Shown here: positions 41,746-49,220 of the stretch, in pieces
How positions within the stretch are numbered: position 1 is the first letter of the stretch
How the letters are laid out: the number at the start of each line of letters is the position of its first letter
NCBI GenBank assembly: GCA_025360525.1
Contig: JANYCA010000197.1
Location: 1 to 57,799 of the forward strand
Source of the DNA: Chitinophagaceae bacterium
Lineage (GTDB): Bacteria > Bacteroidota > Bacteroidia > Chitinophagales > Chitinophagaceae
Length of the DNA: 57,799 nt
Direction: 5' to 3'
Translations under genes and position numbers: made by a program
Notes under the pieces: generated by a model
Databases searched by the model: none
Told to the model about the DNA's origin: nothing
What the model saw: the letters and a program-made list of their open reading frames with translations, nothing else

Positions 41746-43929
41746 TTATTTTTGTTTAACTACCTGTTTAAATAACTTTCCATTGGCAGTAGTAAACTGA
41801 ACAATATAGGTGCCGGATGGAACCCTGGATAATTCATCAATTGCAACGTAATTATACCCTTTAATCATCGTTACTGTTTTAGATATTACTTCTCCACCTG
41901 TTACATTATAAACTTTAACCAACGTATTTTCATTTTTATCCCAAACAATATTAATATTAAGATTATTGATGAATGGGTTTGGCGAGACAGTAAAGTCAGC
42001 TAGTGCTTTTTTTAGTTTTAAAGGAACTATTTTAGAGAAAGCAGTTTTTCCATCTACATCTATTTGCTTTAAGCGATAATAAACTATTGGTGATGTGACA
42101 TCAGCTATATTATCATTTAGAGAATAATTAATTTTTGAAGTTGAATTTCCACTTGCAGTTTTAGTAGCGACAGTTTTAAACTTAACACCGTCTCCACTTC
42201 TTTCAATTTCAAAGCTTCTTGAATTATATTCCATAGATGTGCTCCAGGAAACTTTTACCTTTTTATCTGCCAATAAGGACGCGGTAAATGATGTTAACGT
42301 AACAGGAAGCGAGCCCCCGTCTGGATTGATAGTTGCTGTCGCATCATCTACAAAATCTACCAACGCATCCGACTTTACAGATAATCTTGCTGCATTAACT
42401 ATTTGTGGAATAATTCCATTTGACGGTGTATTTACGGTTACTTTAAACTCAATTTCGAATGAATCAAGTGGTTCAAGATATCCGCCGGCAATGGCACTTG
42501 CGTTATTTCCCATTCGGAATATCACCGTTTTTGTACCAGCATCATATTCCGCTATATCATCACCTGAGGCGTCTGTTTTTAGTCCGGAGCTTACACCTCG
42601 TCCATAGTTTACCATTAGTGAGTTATTGACATAAGTAACTGTTGAGGGAAGTGGGTCAGTAAGGATTGTTGAATTGGCATTGCCAGCTCCAATATTTTTT
42701 CCTTTTAATTTGTAAGTTAGTATTTCTCCGGGCTGTGCAATGTTATCGCTATTGGCATCAGCTACAGATTTAGACAGCTTAATGATAGGATCTTTCATTT
42801 TTATAACGAAAGTAATTACTCCTGTAAAATACTGGTCCTGTGATGTAACAAACTGAACTTTAACACTAGATGCATTGGGAAGTATTCCATAACCGGTACC
42901 GACATAAAATTGATCAATATCCATCCCCATTTGGTCAGTATAATTGGGATTTTTAGTAGATACGTGAGCCCCATCATTTGAAACTGTGCCATTGAAAAAA
43001 TTATTTATAGGATTAATCGCATTTGAAAATGCTGTTCCATTAATTTTAAAACTATCTTCTTTGAATCTTGCATCACCCTCCCATGCAATTAAACCCACCT
43101 GTGCGTCAGTGTTTGCTAAAGCACCAGAAGGAACATTCAATCCTGTCAATGTAATTGTATTGGTGAAAACACTGTTACCATTAAAAATCTGCTGATAACC
43201 ATCATAAACCCTGACGCTGTTGAAATTCAAAGTGGGATTTTCGTAAACTACCACAATACTCCATGCTCCGTAGTTTCCATAATCGCCGCCTGTACCTTTT
43301 GAAAAAGTTCCATCACCAACAGTATAGGTTCCGCTGCCATTTTGTTGTACTAAGTCTGTAACATCTACATAGGCCTGATAAAGAGAAAATTCTGTGCTTA
43401 ATCCTGTATTAATTACTGTTTGATTAAGTTGCGCAGCAGCGAATTGCTGGTAAGGACCGCTAGATCCTTTCCTGATCTTAATCCTTTGATTCAAAGGATC
43501 CCCCATATCAAAATCAGATTTCAAAGCCCGGCCGCCCCAGTAAAGCCTCGCCATCTTTATAGTGTTTGTGCCGGCTGGTAAAACTAAATCCGCAGAAGAA
43601 GAGTTTCTTGTTTCAATACCATCGCCAATGTTGCCATCAATATCAATGTATTGCATATTAGTAACCCCATAATTACCATTATCATACAAGCTATTACCAT
43701 CAACACTATTTCCGTTCATCGCAACAGTATTTACAGTTCCATTTGCATTTGATGAAAACATTAGCGTATTTCCCAACAAAGCGGTACTGCCTTTTAAATT
43801 TTCGGAGAAAACAATTCCAAAACTCCTTGACTGACCATTTGAGTAACCAAATGATAACGAAAGAAAAGAAATCAAAAATAGAGGGTATCTTATTTTTTTA
43901 AATAAAATATCTGCGTAAAAATTTTTCAT
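41746..43929 (-). CDS. Type IX secretion cargo protein with C-terminal sorting domain
   Basis: A 727-residue exported protein. The N-terminal signal is MKNFYADILFKKIRYPLFLISFLSLSFG, cleaved near YSNGQ. A long beta-rich surface region with many Asn/Gly turns follows, then a DUF11-like segment (KLSKSVADANSDNIAQPGEILTYKLKGKNIG, about 380-510). The last 85 residues form a T9SS type A sorting domain: FTVSPNPFINNLNI, LVKVYNVTGGEV, and the end LFKQVVKQK. The cargo's own activity is unknown, and a self-contained adhesin or surface-layer role is plausible. It lies just downstream of nusG, where rplK would be expected, but a terminator separates the two. Confidence 0.88.
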   Translation of the reverse strand: MKNFYADILFKKIRYPLFLISFLSLSFGYSNGQSRSFGIVFSENLKGSTALLGNTLMFSSNANGTVNTVAMNGNSVDGNSLYDNGNYGVTNMQYIDIDGNIGDGIETRNSSSADLVLPAGTNTIKMARLYWGGRALKSDFDMGDPLNQRIKIRKGSSGPYQQFAAAQLNQTVINTGLSTEFSLYQAYVDVTDLVQQNGSGTYTVGDGTFSKGTGGDYGNYGAWSIVVVYENPTLNFNSVRVYDGYQQIFNGNSVFTNTITLTGLNVPSGALANTDAQVGLIAWEGDARFKEDSFKINGTAFSNAINPINNFFNGTVSNDGAHVSTKNPNYTDQMGMDIDQFYVGTGYGILPNASSVKVQFVTSQDQYFTGVITFVIKMKDPIIKLSKSVADANSDNIAQPGEILTYKLKGKNIGAGNANSTILTDPLPSTVTYVNNSLMVNYGRGVSSGLKTDASGDDIAEYDAGTKTVIFRMGNNASAIAGGYLEPLDSFEIEFKVTVNTPSNGIIPQIVNAARLSVKSDALVDFVDDATATINPDGGSLPVTLTSFTASLLADKKVKVSWSTSMEYNSRSFEIERSGDGVKFKTVATKTASGNSTSKINYSLNDNIADVTSPIVYYRLKQIDVDGKTAFSKIVPLKLKKALADFTVSPNPFINNLNINIVWDKNENTLVKVYNVTGGEVISKTVTMIKGYNYVAIDELSRVPSGTYIVQFTTANGKLFKQVVKQK

Positions 43930-44337
43930 GATGGAGTGTTTTGGTAAGAATAATTAATTTTTTAAATTTATTACTTGACAAGATAAGTGAACATATGAAC
44001 AATCAAATTAACCCGTGAAAATGTATCACCAGATTTACGTTGAATTAGGTAAAAGTAACAAAAAAAAATGCGAAATAGCGAAATTCGACCGACCTATAAA
44101 CTTTTGTACTCTAAAATTTAATGAGTTGATCATAAGTTAGTTGGACTGAGAGAAAAGTAATGAGTTTAATCTTTGACTATAGACTAAATTAAACCTTGAT
44201 ACTCAATTACTCTGCAGATTTGTTATTACGTAGTTTCATAACAATACAGGGTAGGTTAAAGATACCTAGATTTATAAAAAAGTTAGCACAGTAAAAAATT
44301 AAAAAGTTACAATCAACCAACTCAAGATGAGCACACA
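43930..44337. other. Intergenic region after nusG, no gene found
   Basis: Between the T9SS gene start and the nusG terminator lie about 400 AT-rich bases. A 61-codon frame ending at 44207 overlaps the nusG terminator and has no family character, so it is not called. The promoter of the T9SS gene should be here but is not recognisable. Confidence 0.6.
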
Positions 44338-44370
44338 CAAAAAAGCCACCTTCGTAATGAAGATGGCTTC
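44338..44370 (-). terminator. Terminator after nusG
   Basis: On the minus strand AAGCCATCTTC pairs with GAAGGTGGCTT (44369-44359 with 44353-44343, one G-T pair), followed by TTTTTT. It sits 19 bases after the nusG stop and would end the tuf-secE-nusG transcript. Confidence 0.88.
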
Positions 44371-44388
44371 TAAAAATTGTGCGATGGA

Positions 44389-44985
44389 TCAACCTATTTT
44401 TTCAACCTGCATGTAATTCAACTCTACAGGGGTTGCTCTTCCGAATATTTTAACCTGAACTTTTAATTTTTTCTTTTCGTCGTTCACTTCCTCCACCATA
44501 CCATTAAAATCATTAAATGGTCCGTCAATTATTTTAATCGTTTCACCAATTATAAATGGCTCACTCATTGTCATTCCCCCTGCTTCTCCCATCTCATCCA
44601 CTTTACCGAGCATTTTGTTTACCTCTGACTTTCTGAGAGAAATAATGTTTCCTTTACTTCCTTTTCCATCAGTTAAAAAATGCATAACATTACTTATGTT
44701 GCTTATATGCTGCACAATATCGTCGCTAAGTTTATTATCAGCAACTTCAATCATAACATAACCTGGATAGAAGTTTCTTTCTCTCATCACTTTTTTACCA
44801 GCCTGAACTTTATAAACTTTTTCTACCGGTAAAAAAATTTGCTTGATAATACCAGCCCATCCATTGCGAACAATATCTTTATCAAGATACTCCTTTATTT
44901 TACGTTCCTTACCACTCACAACACGCAAAACGTACCATTTATTTTCTTTTTCTTGTGCTACTTCTTGTACGATTGATTCTTCCAT
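44389..44985 (-). CDS. nusG: Transcription elongation/antitermination factor NusG
   Basis: A 198-residue NusG. The NGN domain begins KWYVLRVVSGKERKIKEYL and contains FYPGYVMIEV; the C-terminal KOW domain is GETIKIIDGPFNDFNGMVEEVNDEKKKLKVQVKIFGRATPVELNY. It binds RNA polymerase to raise processivity and links it to Rho or the ribosome. It is 5 bases from the secE stop, so the two are one operon. Normally rplK-rplA-rplJ-rplL-rpoBC follow; here an intrinsic terminator and an unrelated surface protein come next. Confidence 0.96.
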   Translation of the reverse strand: MEESIVQEVAQEKENKWYVLRVVSGKERKIKEYLDKDIVRNGWAGIIKQIFLPVEKVYKVQAGKKVMRERNFYPGYVMIEVADNKLSDDIVQHISNISNVMHFLTDGKGSKGNIISLRKSEVNKMLGKVDEMGEAGGMTMSEPFIIGETIKIIDGPFNDFNGMVEEVNDEKKKLKVQVKIFGRATPVELNYMQVEKIG

Positions 44986-44990
44986 ACTTA

Positions 44991-45188
44991 TTACTTCTTA
45001 AATAAACCGTAAACAAATTTTAAAGTCCCGTTAGCAACAAAATCCATTACCCATACCAACGCTGTAATAAATAAAGTAGCACCTAAAACAATCATAGTAG
45101 ATTGTTGCAATTGTTCCCAAGTGGGCCATGTAACTTTTTCTACCAATTCCTTATAAGAATCCCTGAGATAAGCTGAAAATTTATTCAT
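44991..45188 (-). CDS. secE: Preprotein translocase subunit SecE
   Basis: A 65-residue SecE of the single-helix type. The amphipathic N-terminal part (FSAYLRDSYKELVEKVTWPTWEQLQQSTMIVL) carries the conserved KVTWPT motif, followed by one transmembrane helix (about 33-55). It is part of the SecYEG channel. It sits between tRNA-Trp and nusG, the normal bacterial order. Confidence 0.95.
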   Translation of the reverse strand: MNKFSAYLRDSYKELVEKVTWPTWEQLQQSTMIVLGATLFITALVWVMDFVANGTLKFVYGLFKK

Positions 45189-45292
45189 TGTTCAAGTTTG
45201 TTATTTTAAAAAGATAAAGTTCAGAAAAGACAGCATTACTTTACTAGGTAAAATCAGGTGCCTCTCAGTAGATGTATCTTTAAGTTTATTAG

Positions 45293-45363
45293 CACGGGAA
45301 CTAGGATTCGAACCAAGATCAAAGGTTTTGGAGACCCGTATGCTACCGTTGCACCATTCCCGT
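45293..45363 (-). tRNA. tRNA-Trp (CCA anticodon)
   Basis: 71 bases with a 7-bp acceptor stem (ACGGGAA with TTCCCGT), discriminator G, D arm GTGC/GCAT and anticodon loop CTCCAAA (anticodon CCA). The T loop is TTCGAAT. The anticodon stem has a C-T mismatch at its base (27-43) and the T stem a T-T mismatch. CCA is not encoded. Position between tuf and secE is the normal one in this phylum. Confidence 0.9.
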
Positions 45364-45383
45364 GTTTAGTATTTACTGTAAAG

Positions 45384-45420
45384 TACAAAGTACTTAGATG
45401 TAAAATCTAAGTACTTTGTA
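45384..45420 (-). other. Perfect 16-bp hairpin between tuf and tRNA-Trp
   Basis: TACAAAGTACTTAGAT (45384-45399) pairs perfectly with 45405-45420 over a 5-base loop. No T tract follows on the minus strand, so it is not a standard terminator. It sits 48 bases after tuf and 20 before the tRNA. It could be a processing site (RNase III) that separates the tuf mRNA from tRNA-Trp, or a partial terminator. Confidence 0.7.
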
Positions 45421-45468
45421 AAGATATAAATACTGATTTATTTAAGCGTACTATGTTAGTACTAAATA

Positions 45469-46656
45469 TTACTTAACGATTTCAGTAACCTGACCAGCAC
45501 CTACAGTACGGCCGCCTTCTCTAATCGCAAACTTCAATCCTCTTTCCATTGCAATTGGTTGAATCAATACAACATTTAATGATGTATTATCACCAGGCAT
45601 AACCATTTCTGTACCAGCATTCAATGTAACCTCTCCAGTTACATCAGTAGTACGGAAGTAAAACTGCGGACGATATTTATTAAAGAACGGTGTATGACGA
45701 CCTCCTTCTTCTTTGCTTAAAACGTATACTTCACCTTTAAATTCTGTATGGGGAGTAATAGTGCCTGGTTTGCAAAGAACCATACCACGGCGGATTTGAG
45801 TTTTCTCAATACCACGCAACAATAATCCTGCATTATCACCAGCTTCTCCTTCATCCAATAATTTTTTGAACATCTCAACACCGGTACAAGTTGATGCTAA
45901 AGGTTTTTCCATTAATCCTACAATTTCAACTGCTTCACCTACTTTAATACGACCTCTTTCTATACGACCAGTTGCTACTGTACCACGACCAGTGATTGAG
46001 AATACATCCTCTACACTCATCAGGAATGGTAAATCAACTAAACGTGGAGGAAGCGGAATGTAAGAATCTACAGCATCCATCAAATCATCAATTGCTTTTA
46101 TCCATTTTTCGTCACCGGCTAAAGCGCCAGTAGCTGAACCTTGAATAATTGGAGTATTGTCACCATCGAAACCGTAAGAAGTTAATAACTCACGAATTTC
46201 CATTTCTACTAATTCAAGTAATTCAGGATCATCCACCAAATCAACTTTGTTCATAAAAACAACGATTTGAGGTACACCAACCTGGCGAGCCAACAAAATA
46301 TGCTCTTTGGTTTGTGGCATTGGACCGTCTGTAGCAGCAACTACTAAAATTGCGCCATCCATTTGAGCCGCACCTGTAATCATGTTCTTCACGTAGTCAG
46401 CGTGACCCGGACAGTCAACGTGAGCGTAGTGACGTAATAAAGTAGCATACTCAACATGCGCTGTATTAATAGTAATACCCCTTTCTTTTTCTTCGGGAGC
46501 ACCATCAATATCATCGTAATTTTTTTTCTCCGCTAAACCTTTTTTTGACAAAACATCGGTAATAGCGGCAGTTAATGTTGTTTTACCATGATCCACGTGA
46601 CCGATAGTACCAACGTTTAAGTGGGGTTTATCCCTTTTGAATGATTCTTTTGCCAT
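45469..46656 (-). CDS. tuf: Translation elongation factor Tu
   Basis: A 395-residue EF-Tu that delivers aminoacyl-tRNA to the ribosome. G1 is GHVDHGKTT (19-27), the switch region RGITINTAHVEY, G3 is DCPGHADY, G4 is NKVD and G5 is GSA. All three beta-barrel-domain landmarks, such as FFRTTDVTGEV, are present. Length and sequence are ordinary. It lies between the four-tRNA cluster and tRNA-Trp-secE-nusG. Confidence 0.98.
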   Translation of the reverse strand: MAKESFKRDKPHLNVGTIGHVDHGKTTLTAAITDVLSKKGLAEKKNYDDIDGAPEEKERGITINTAHVEYATLLRHYAHVDCPGHADYVKNMITGAAQMDGAILVVAATDGPMPQTKEHILLARQVGVPQIVVFMNKVDLVDDPELLELVEMEIRELLTSYGFDGDNTPIIQGSATGALAGDEKWIKAIDDLMDAVDSYIPLPPRLVDLPFLMSVEDVFSITGRGTVATGRIERGRIKVGEAVEIVGLMEKPLASTCTGVEMFKKLLDEGEAGDNAGLLLRGIEKTQIRRGMVLCKPGTITPHTEFKGEVYVLSKEEGGRHTPFFNKYRPQFYFRTTDVTGEVTLNAGTEMVMPGDNTSLNVVLIQPIAMERGLKFAIREGGRTVGAGQVTEIVK

Positions 46657-46729
46657 TTTTGTGTTTTTTATTTTTGTTTTGAATATTGGTTAAAATTTAA
46701 AGTCACTAAACCACTGACTAATTATTTAG

Positions 46730-46801
<72 letters not shown>

Positions 46802-46844
46802 TTGAATTAAAACATCCGCCGTTGCAGGCAGGAATTTAAAAAAG

Positions 46845-46917
46845 AGCGGAAGACCGGGCTCGAACCGGCCACCTGAAGCTTGGAAGGCTACCGCTCTACC
46901 AAATGAGCTACTTCCGC
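46845..46917 (-). tRNA. tRNA-Gly (TCC anticodon)
   Basis: 73 bases: acceptor GCGGAAG with CTTCCGC, discriminator T, D arm GCTC/GAGC, anticodon loop CTTCCAA (anticodon TCC). The anticodon stem GTAGC/GCTTC has one T-T mismatch (28-42). CCA not encoded. Confidence 0.93.
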
Positions 46918-47030
46918 TAATCTAATTTCTATTTAGCTTTTTATATTAATCTGCTAATATAGACACTTCAAAAAAATTAAAGAACTTATTATTTTTAAAT
47001 TAAGCAATTAAGCTTTTTTAAAATTTATTG

Positions 47031-47112
47031 TGGGCAGTGGTGGATTCGAACCACCGAAGTCGTAGACAGCGGATTTACAGTCCGCCCCATTTGGCCGCTC
47101 TGGAAACTGCCC
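47031..47112 (-). tRNA. tRNA-Tyr (GTA anticodon)
   Basis: 82 bases, class II with a long variable arm: acceptor GGGCAGT with ACTGCCC, discriminator A, anticodon stem GCGGA/TCCGC around CTGTAAA (anticodon GTA), T arm GGTGG/CCACC. CCA not encoded. Confidence 0.95.
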
Positions 47113-47196
47113 CTCAATATTTGAATAGATTTTGAATTTTAAAAAGAAAGAAAAAATCTATCATATCTAACTCTAAACCTGTCAACTAATGCGTTG

Positions 47197-47269
47197 AGCC
47201 GAAGACTGGAGTCGAACCAGCGACCTACTGATTACAAATCAGTTGCTCTACCAACTGAGCTACTTCGGC
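47197..47269 (-). tRNA. tRNA-Thr (TGT anticodon)
   Basis: 73 bases: acceptor GCCGAAG with CTTCGGC, discriminator T, anticodon stem ACTGA/TCAGT around TTTGTAA (anticodon TGT), T arm GCTGG/CCAGT with one G-T pair. It is the first tRNA of the cluster as transcribed. Confidence 0.95.
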
Positions 47270-47337
47270 TAATTATTAAAGAACTTTTTTATTGTGTTAA
47301 AACTGATTCAAATACCCTTTCAGTTTTTTTCGGATGG

Positions 47338-47345
47338 CAAAGGTA
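47338..47345 (-). promoter_or_regulatory. Putative -7 promoter element of the tRNA-tuf operon
   Basis: On the minus strand TACCTTTG, a perfect TAnnTTTG, about 70 bases before the first tRNA. A clear TTTG is not found 19-21 bases upstream (TTTCG lies there), so the call rests on the -7 box and its position, and on the same TACCTTTG box before prfC. Confidence 0.55.
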
Positions 47346-47422
47346 GGTGAAAATGTTTATTACCGAAATTTTGAAAAAGATTTTTTTAAACATTAATCCT
47401 AATAATGTTAATAAGCCATTAA

Positions 47423-47451
47423 CAAAAAAAATCCCCCGGGTTTCGGGGGAT
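47423..47451 (-). terminator. Terminator after hpf
   Basis: ATCCCCCG (47431-47438) pairs with CGGGGGAT (47444-47451) around a 5-base loop, with seven T following on the minus strand. It lies only 6 bases after the hpf stop, and upstream of the tRNA cluster promoter. Confidence 0.9.
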
Positions 47452-47457
47452 ACTATT

Positions 47458-47757
47458 TTAAGCTGCAAGTCTTTCTTTCTTTCGTTTTATTTGCATAATT
47501 ATAGAATCTAAAGCAACATCAAAACTTTCCTCAAACGACTTGGAGGAGTGCTTTACAAAAATGTCGCATTTGGGAATGTGTACTTTAATTTCAGCAATTT
47601 TGTCTTTAATATTATGCACAACATTATCTAATTTTAGAAATACATCTACTTTTGTTATTCGGTCGTGATACTGAAAAATTTTCGATACTTTCTTTTCTAC
47701 ATAGGATACCAATTTAGAATCTGCGTCAAAATGCACAGTCTGAATGTTTACGTTCAT
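47458..47757 (-). CDS. hpf: Ribosome hibernation promoting factor (HPF/RaiA)
   Basis: A 99-residue short-form HPF, the sigma-54 modulation protein family. It begins MNVNIQTVHFDADSKLVSYVEKKVSKIFQYHD and continues with the strand KVDVFLKLDNV and the C-terminal helix SFEESFDVALDSIIMQIKRKKERLAA. It binds the 30S A/P sites to make ribosomes inactive in stationary phase. The long-form C-terminal dimerisation domain is absent. It lies in the conserved order rpsU, xerC, hpf, tRNAs, tuf. Confidence 0.92.
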   Translation of the reverse strand: MNVNIQTVHFDADSKLVSYVEKKVSKIFQYHDRITKVDVFLKLDNVVHNIKDKIAEIKVHIPKCDIFVKHSSKSFEESFDVALDSIIMQIKRKKERLAA

Positions 47758-47949
47758 AGCAATCTAATTTTAAAGTTTGTGAACAATTGTGATAAAATTT
47801 TAGGTAAACGTACTATGTCATAGGCTAATTAATTTTTAAGTTTTTTAACTGGAATTCAGCTTTCAAGTTAGGAATTAAGGGCTGCAATTCCAAATAATTA
47901 TTTGCTATGTAACATATAAAAAAGGCTTTTTATTGTTCAGTTCAACTTA

Positions 47950-48852
47950 TTATGCTTTAGGGTGTGCTTTTTTATAAACATCTTTCAATTTCTCAATCGT
48001 ATTATGGGTATATATCTGCGTAGCAGCAAGGCTGCTATGGCCAAGCAGCTCTTTTACAGCATTAATTTCTGCACCATTGTTCATGAGATGGGTTGCAAAA
48101 GAATGACGGAGCACATGTGGGCTTTTTTTATCAATGGTGGTAACTAAAGAAAGGTATTTGTTTACAATATTATAAACCATCCTGGCATATAATTTTTTTC
48201 CTTTGGAATTGATAAATAAATTAGTAGAATCAAATGATTCAAAATTAGTTCGCTTATTTTTTAAGTACAGTAGAATATTTTCAATTAATATTTTATTTAT
48301 TGGAACTATGCGTTCTTTATTTCCTTTACCCAATATTTTTATAAAACAGTTACTTGCATCAATCTGAGACTCCTTCAGCGTAACCAATTCTGCCTGACGC
48401 ATGCCGGTAGCGTAAAACAATTTCAAAATCAATTCCTGCGTTCGCCCATCCCATGTATCAGGAAATTCTACCAGGCTAAACAATGTTTGCATGTCTTTTT
48501 CTTCAACATATTGCGGCAGTCGCTTTTTTATTTTCGGAGATATAATTGTTGCCATTGGGCTGGTAGTAATATGCCCCTGCTTTAACTGGTATTTATAAAA
48601 TGATTTTAAACAGGAAATTTTTCGGTTAATTGATTTTGACTCCATTCCACTATTTTTCAAATCAGCCAACCAACTTCTTATAATTGAACCTGTAACCTGA
48701 TTTAATGCAATGTCACCAAATTGCTGATATAAGAAATTGAAAAAAGACTGAAGATCGTTTTGATAAGCGACGATTGTATGATTGGAATATCTTTTCTGAA
48801 AGGTAAGAAAATCGAGAAAGGGACGATAGATGGATGTGTATTGACCGGGCAT
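47950..48852 (-). CDS. xerC: Tyrosine recombinase XerC/XerD type
   Basis: A 300-residue site-specific recombinase. The N-terminal SAM-like core-binding domain (about 8-95) and catalytic domain are both present. Catalytic residues: Arg in YATGMRQAELVTL, the HVLRHSFATHLMNNGAEINAVKELLGHSS block with HxxR and the second His, and the Tyr in ATQIYTHNTIEKL. It resolves chromosome dimers at dif. The assignment to XerC and not XerD is by the conserved position beside rpsU. Its ATG follows directly after a T-run and hairpin that terminate rpsU, so translation and termination signals overlap. Confidence 0.9.
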   Translation of the reverse strand: MPGQYTSIYRPFLDFLTFQKRYSNHTIVAYQNDLQSFFNFLYQQFGDIALNQVTGSIIRSWLADLKNSGMESKSINRKISCLKSFYKYQLKQGHITTSPMATIISPKIKKRLPQYVEEKDMQTLFSLVEFPDTWDGRTQELILKLFYATGMRQAELVTLKESQIDASNCFIKILGKGNKERIVPINKILIENILLYLKNKRTNFESFDSTNLFINSKGKKLYARMVYNIVNKYLSLVTTIDKKSPHVLRHSFATHLMNNGAEINAVKELLGHSSLAATQIYTHNTIEKLKDVYKKAHPKA

Positions 48853-48892
48853 AAAAAACTGGTAACAAGTTTTTAAACACTGGTTACCAGTT
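48853..48892 (-). terminator. rpsU terminator overlapping the xerC start
   Basis: AACTGGTAAC (48857-48866) pairs perfectly with GTTACCAGTT (48883-48892) over a 16-base loop, followed on the minus strand by TTTTTT and immediately by the xerC ATG at 48852. The hairpin could limit read-through from rpsU into xerC and also occlude xerC translation. Confidence 0.75.
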
Positions 48893-48916
48893 CAAGTTAT
48901 TTAGTAAAAGAATATT

Positions 48917-49114
48917 TTACAAATCTAATTTTCCGCTTGCCATTCCCTGCTTATACACGGCCTTTAAAACCTGTGTACGACGTCTGATGGATGGCTTCAT
49001 GAAAGACTGCCTTTCTCTTAATTGCAAGAGCGTTTTGCTTTTTTCGAATTTTTTCTTGTATTTCTTTAAAGCTTTGTCGATGTTTTCGCAATCTTTTGAA
49101 TCAATGATTAACAT
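48917..49114 (-). CDS. rpsU: Ribosomal protein bS21
   Basis: A 65-residue bS21. The ATG at 49114 gives MLIIDSKDCENIDKALKKYKKKFEKSKTLLQLRERQSFMKPSIRRRTQVLKAVYKQ, with the usual basic helices. The frame is open further upstream to 49171 but the extension is not family-like. bS21 is a small-subunit protein near the anti-Shine-Dalgarno end of 16S rRNA. A near-perfect Shine-Dalgarno precedes this gene, unusual in this phylum. Confidence 0.95.
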   Translation of the reverse strand: MLIIDSKDCENIDKALKKYKKKFEKSKTLLQLRERQSFMKPSIRRRTQVLKAVYKQGMASGKLDL

Positions 49115-49120
49115 ATTATA

Positions 49121-49130
49121 TACCTCCTTT
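49121..49130 (-). promoter_or_regulatory. Strong Shine-Dalgarno of rpsU
   Basis: AAAGGAGGTA on the minus strand, with GGAGG 8 bases before the ATG at 49114. Most other genes here show no such motif. It decides the start codon. It also fits the autoregulation of bS21 reported for Bacteroidota, where bS21-bearing ribosomes hide their anti-Shine-Dalgarno. Confidence 0.85.
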
Positions 49131-49220
49131 AATAGATTTTTAAGGACTGCAAAGATAATGGAATAAACCAAACTTCAAAATTCAAATAATATTTTTTTTA
49201 AAATGATGAATTTTTATATC

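Noticed and set aside
44207..44392. A 61-codon minus-strand frame after nusG
   Set aside because: It overlaps the nusG stop and terminator, and the peptide is unlike any known small protein.
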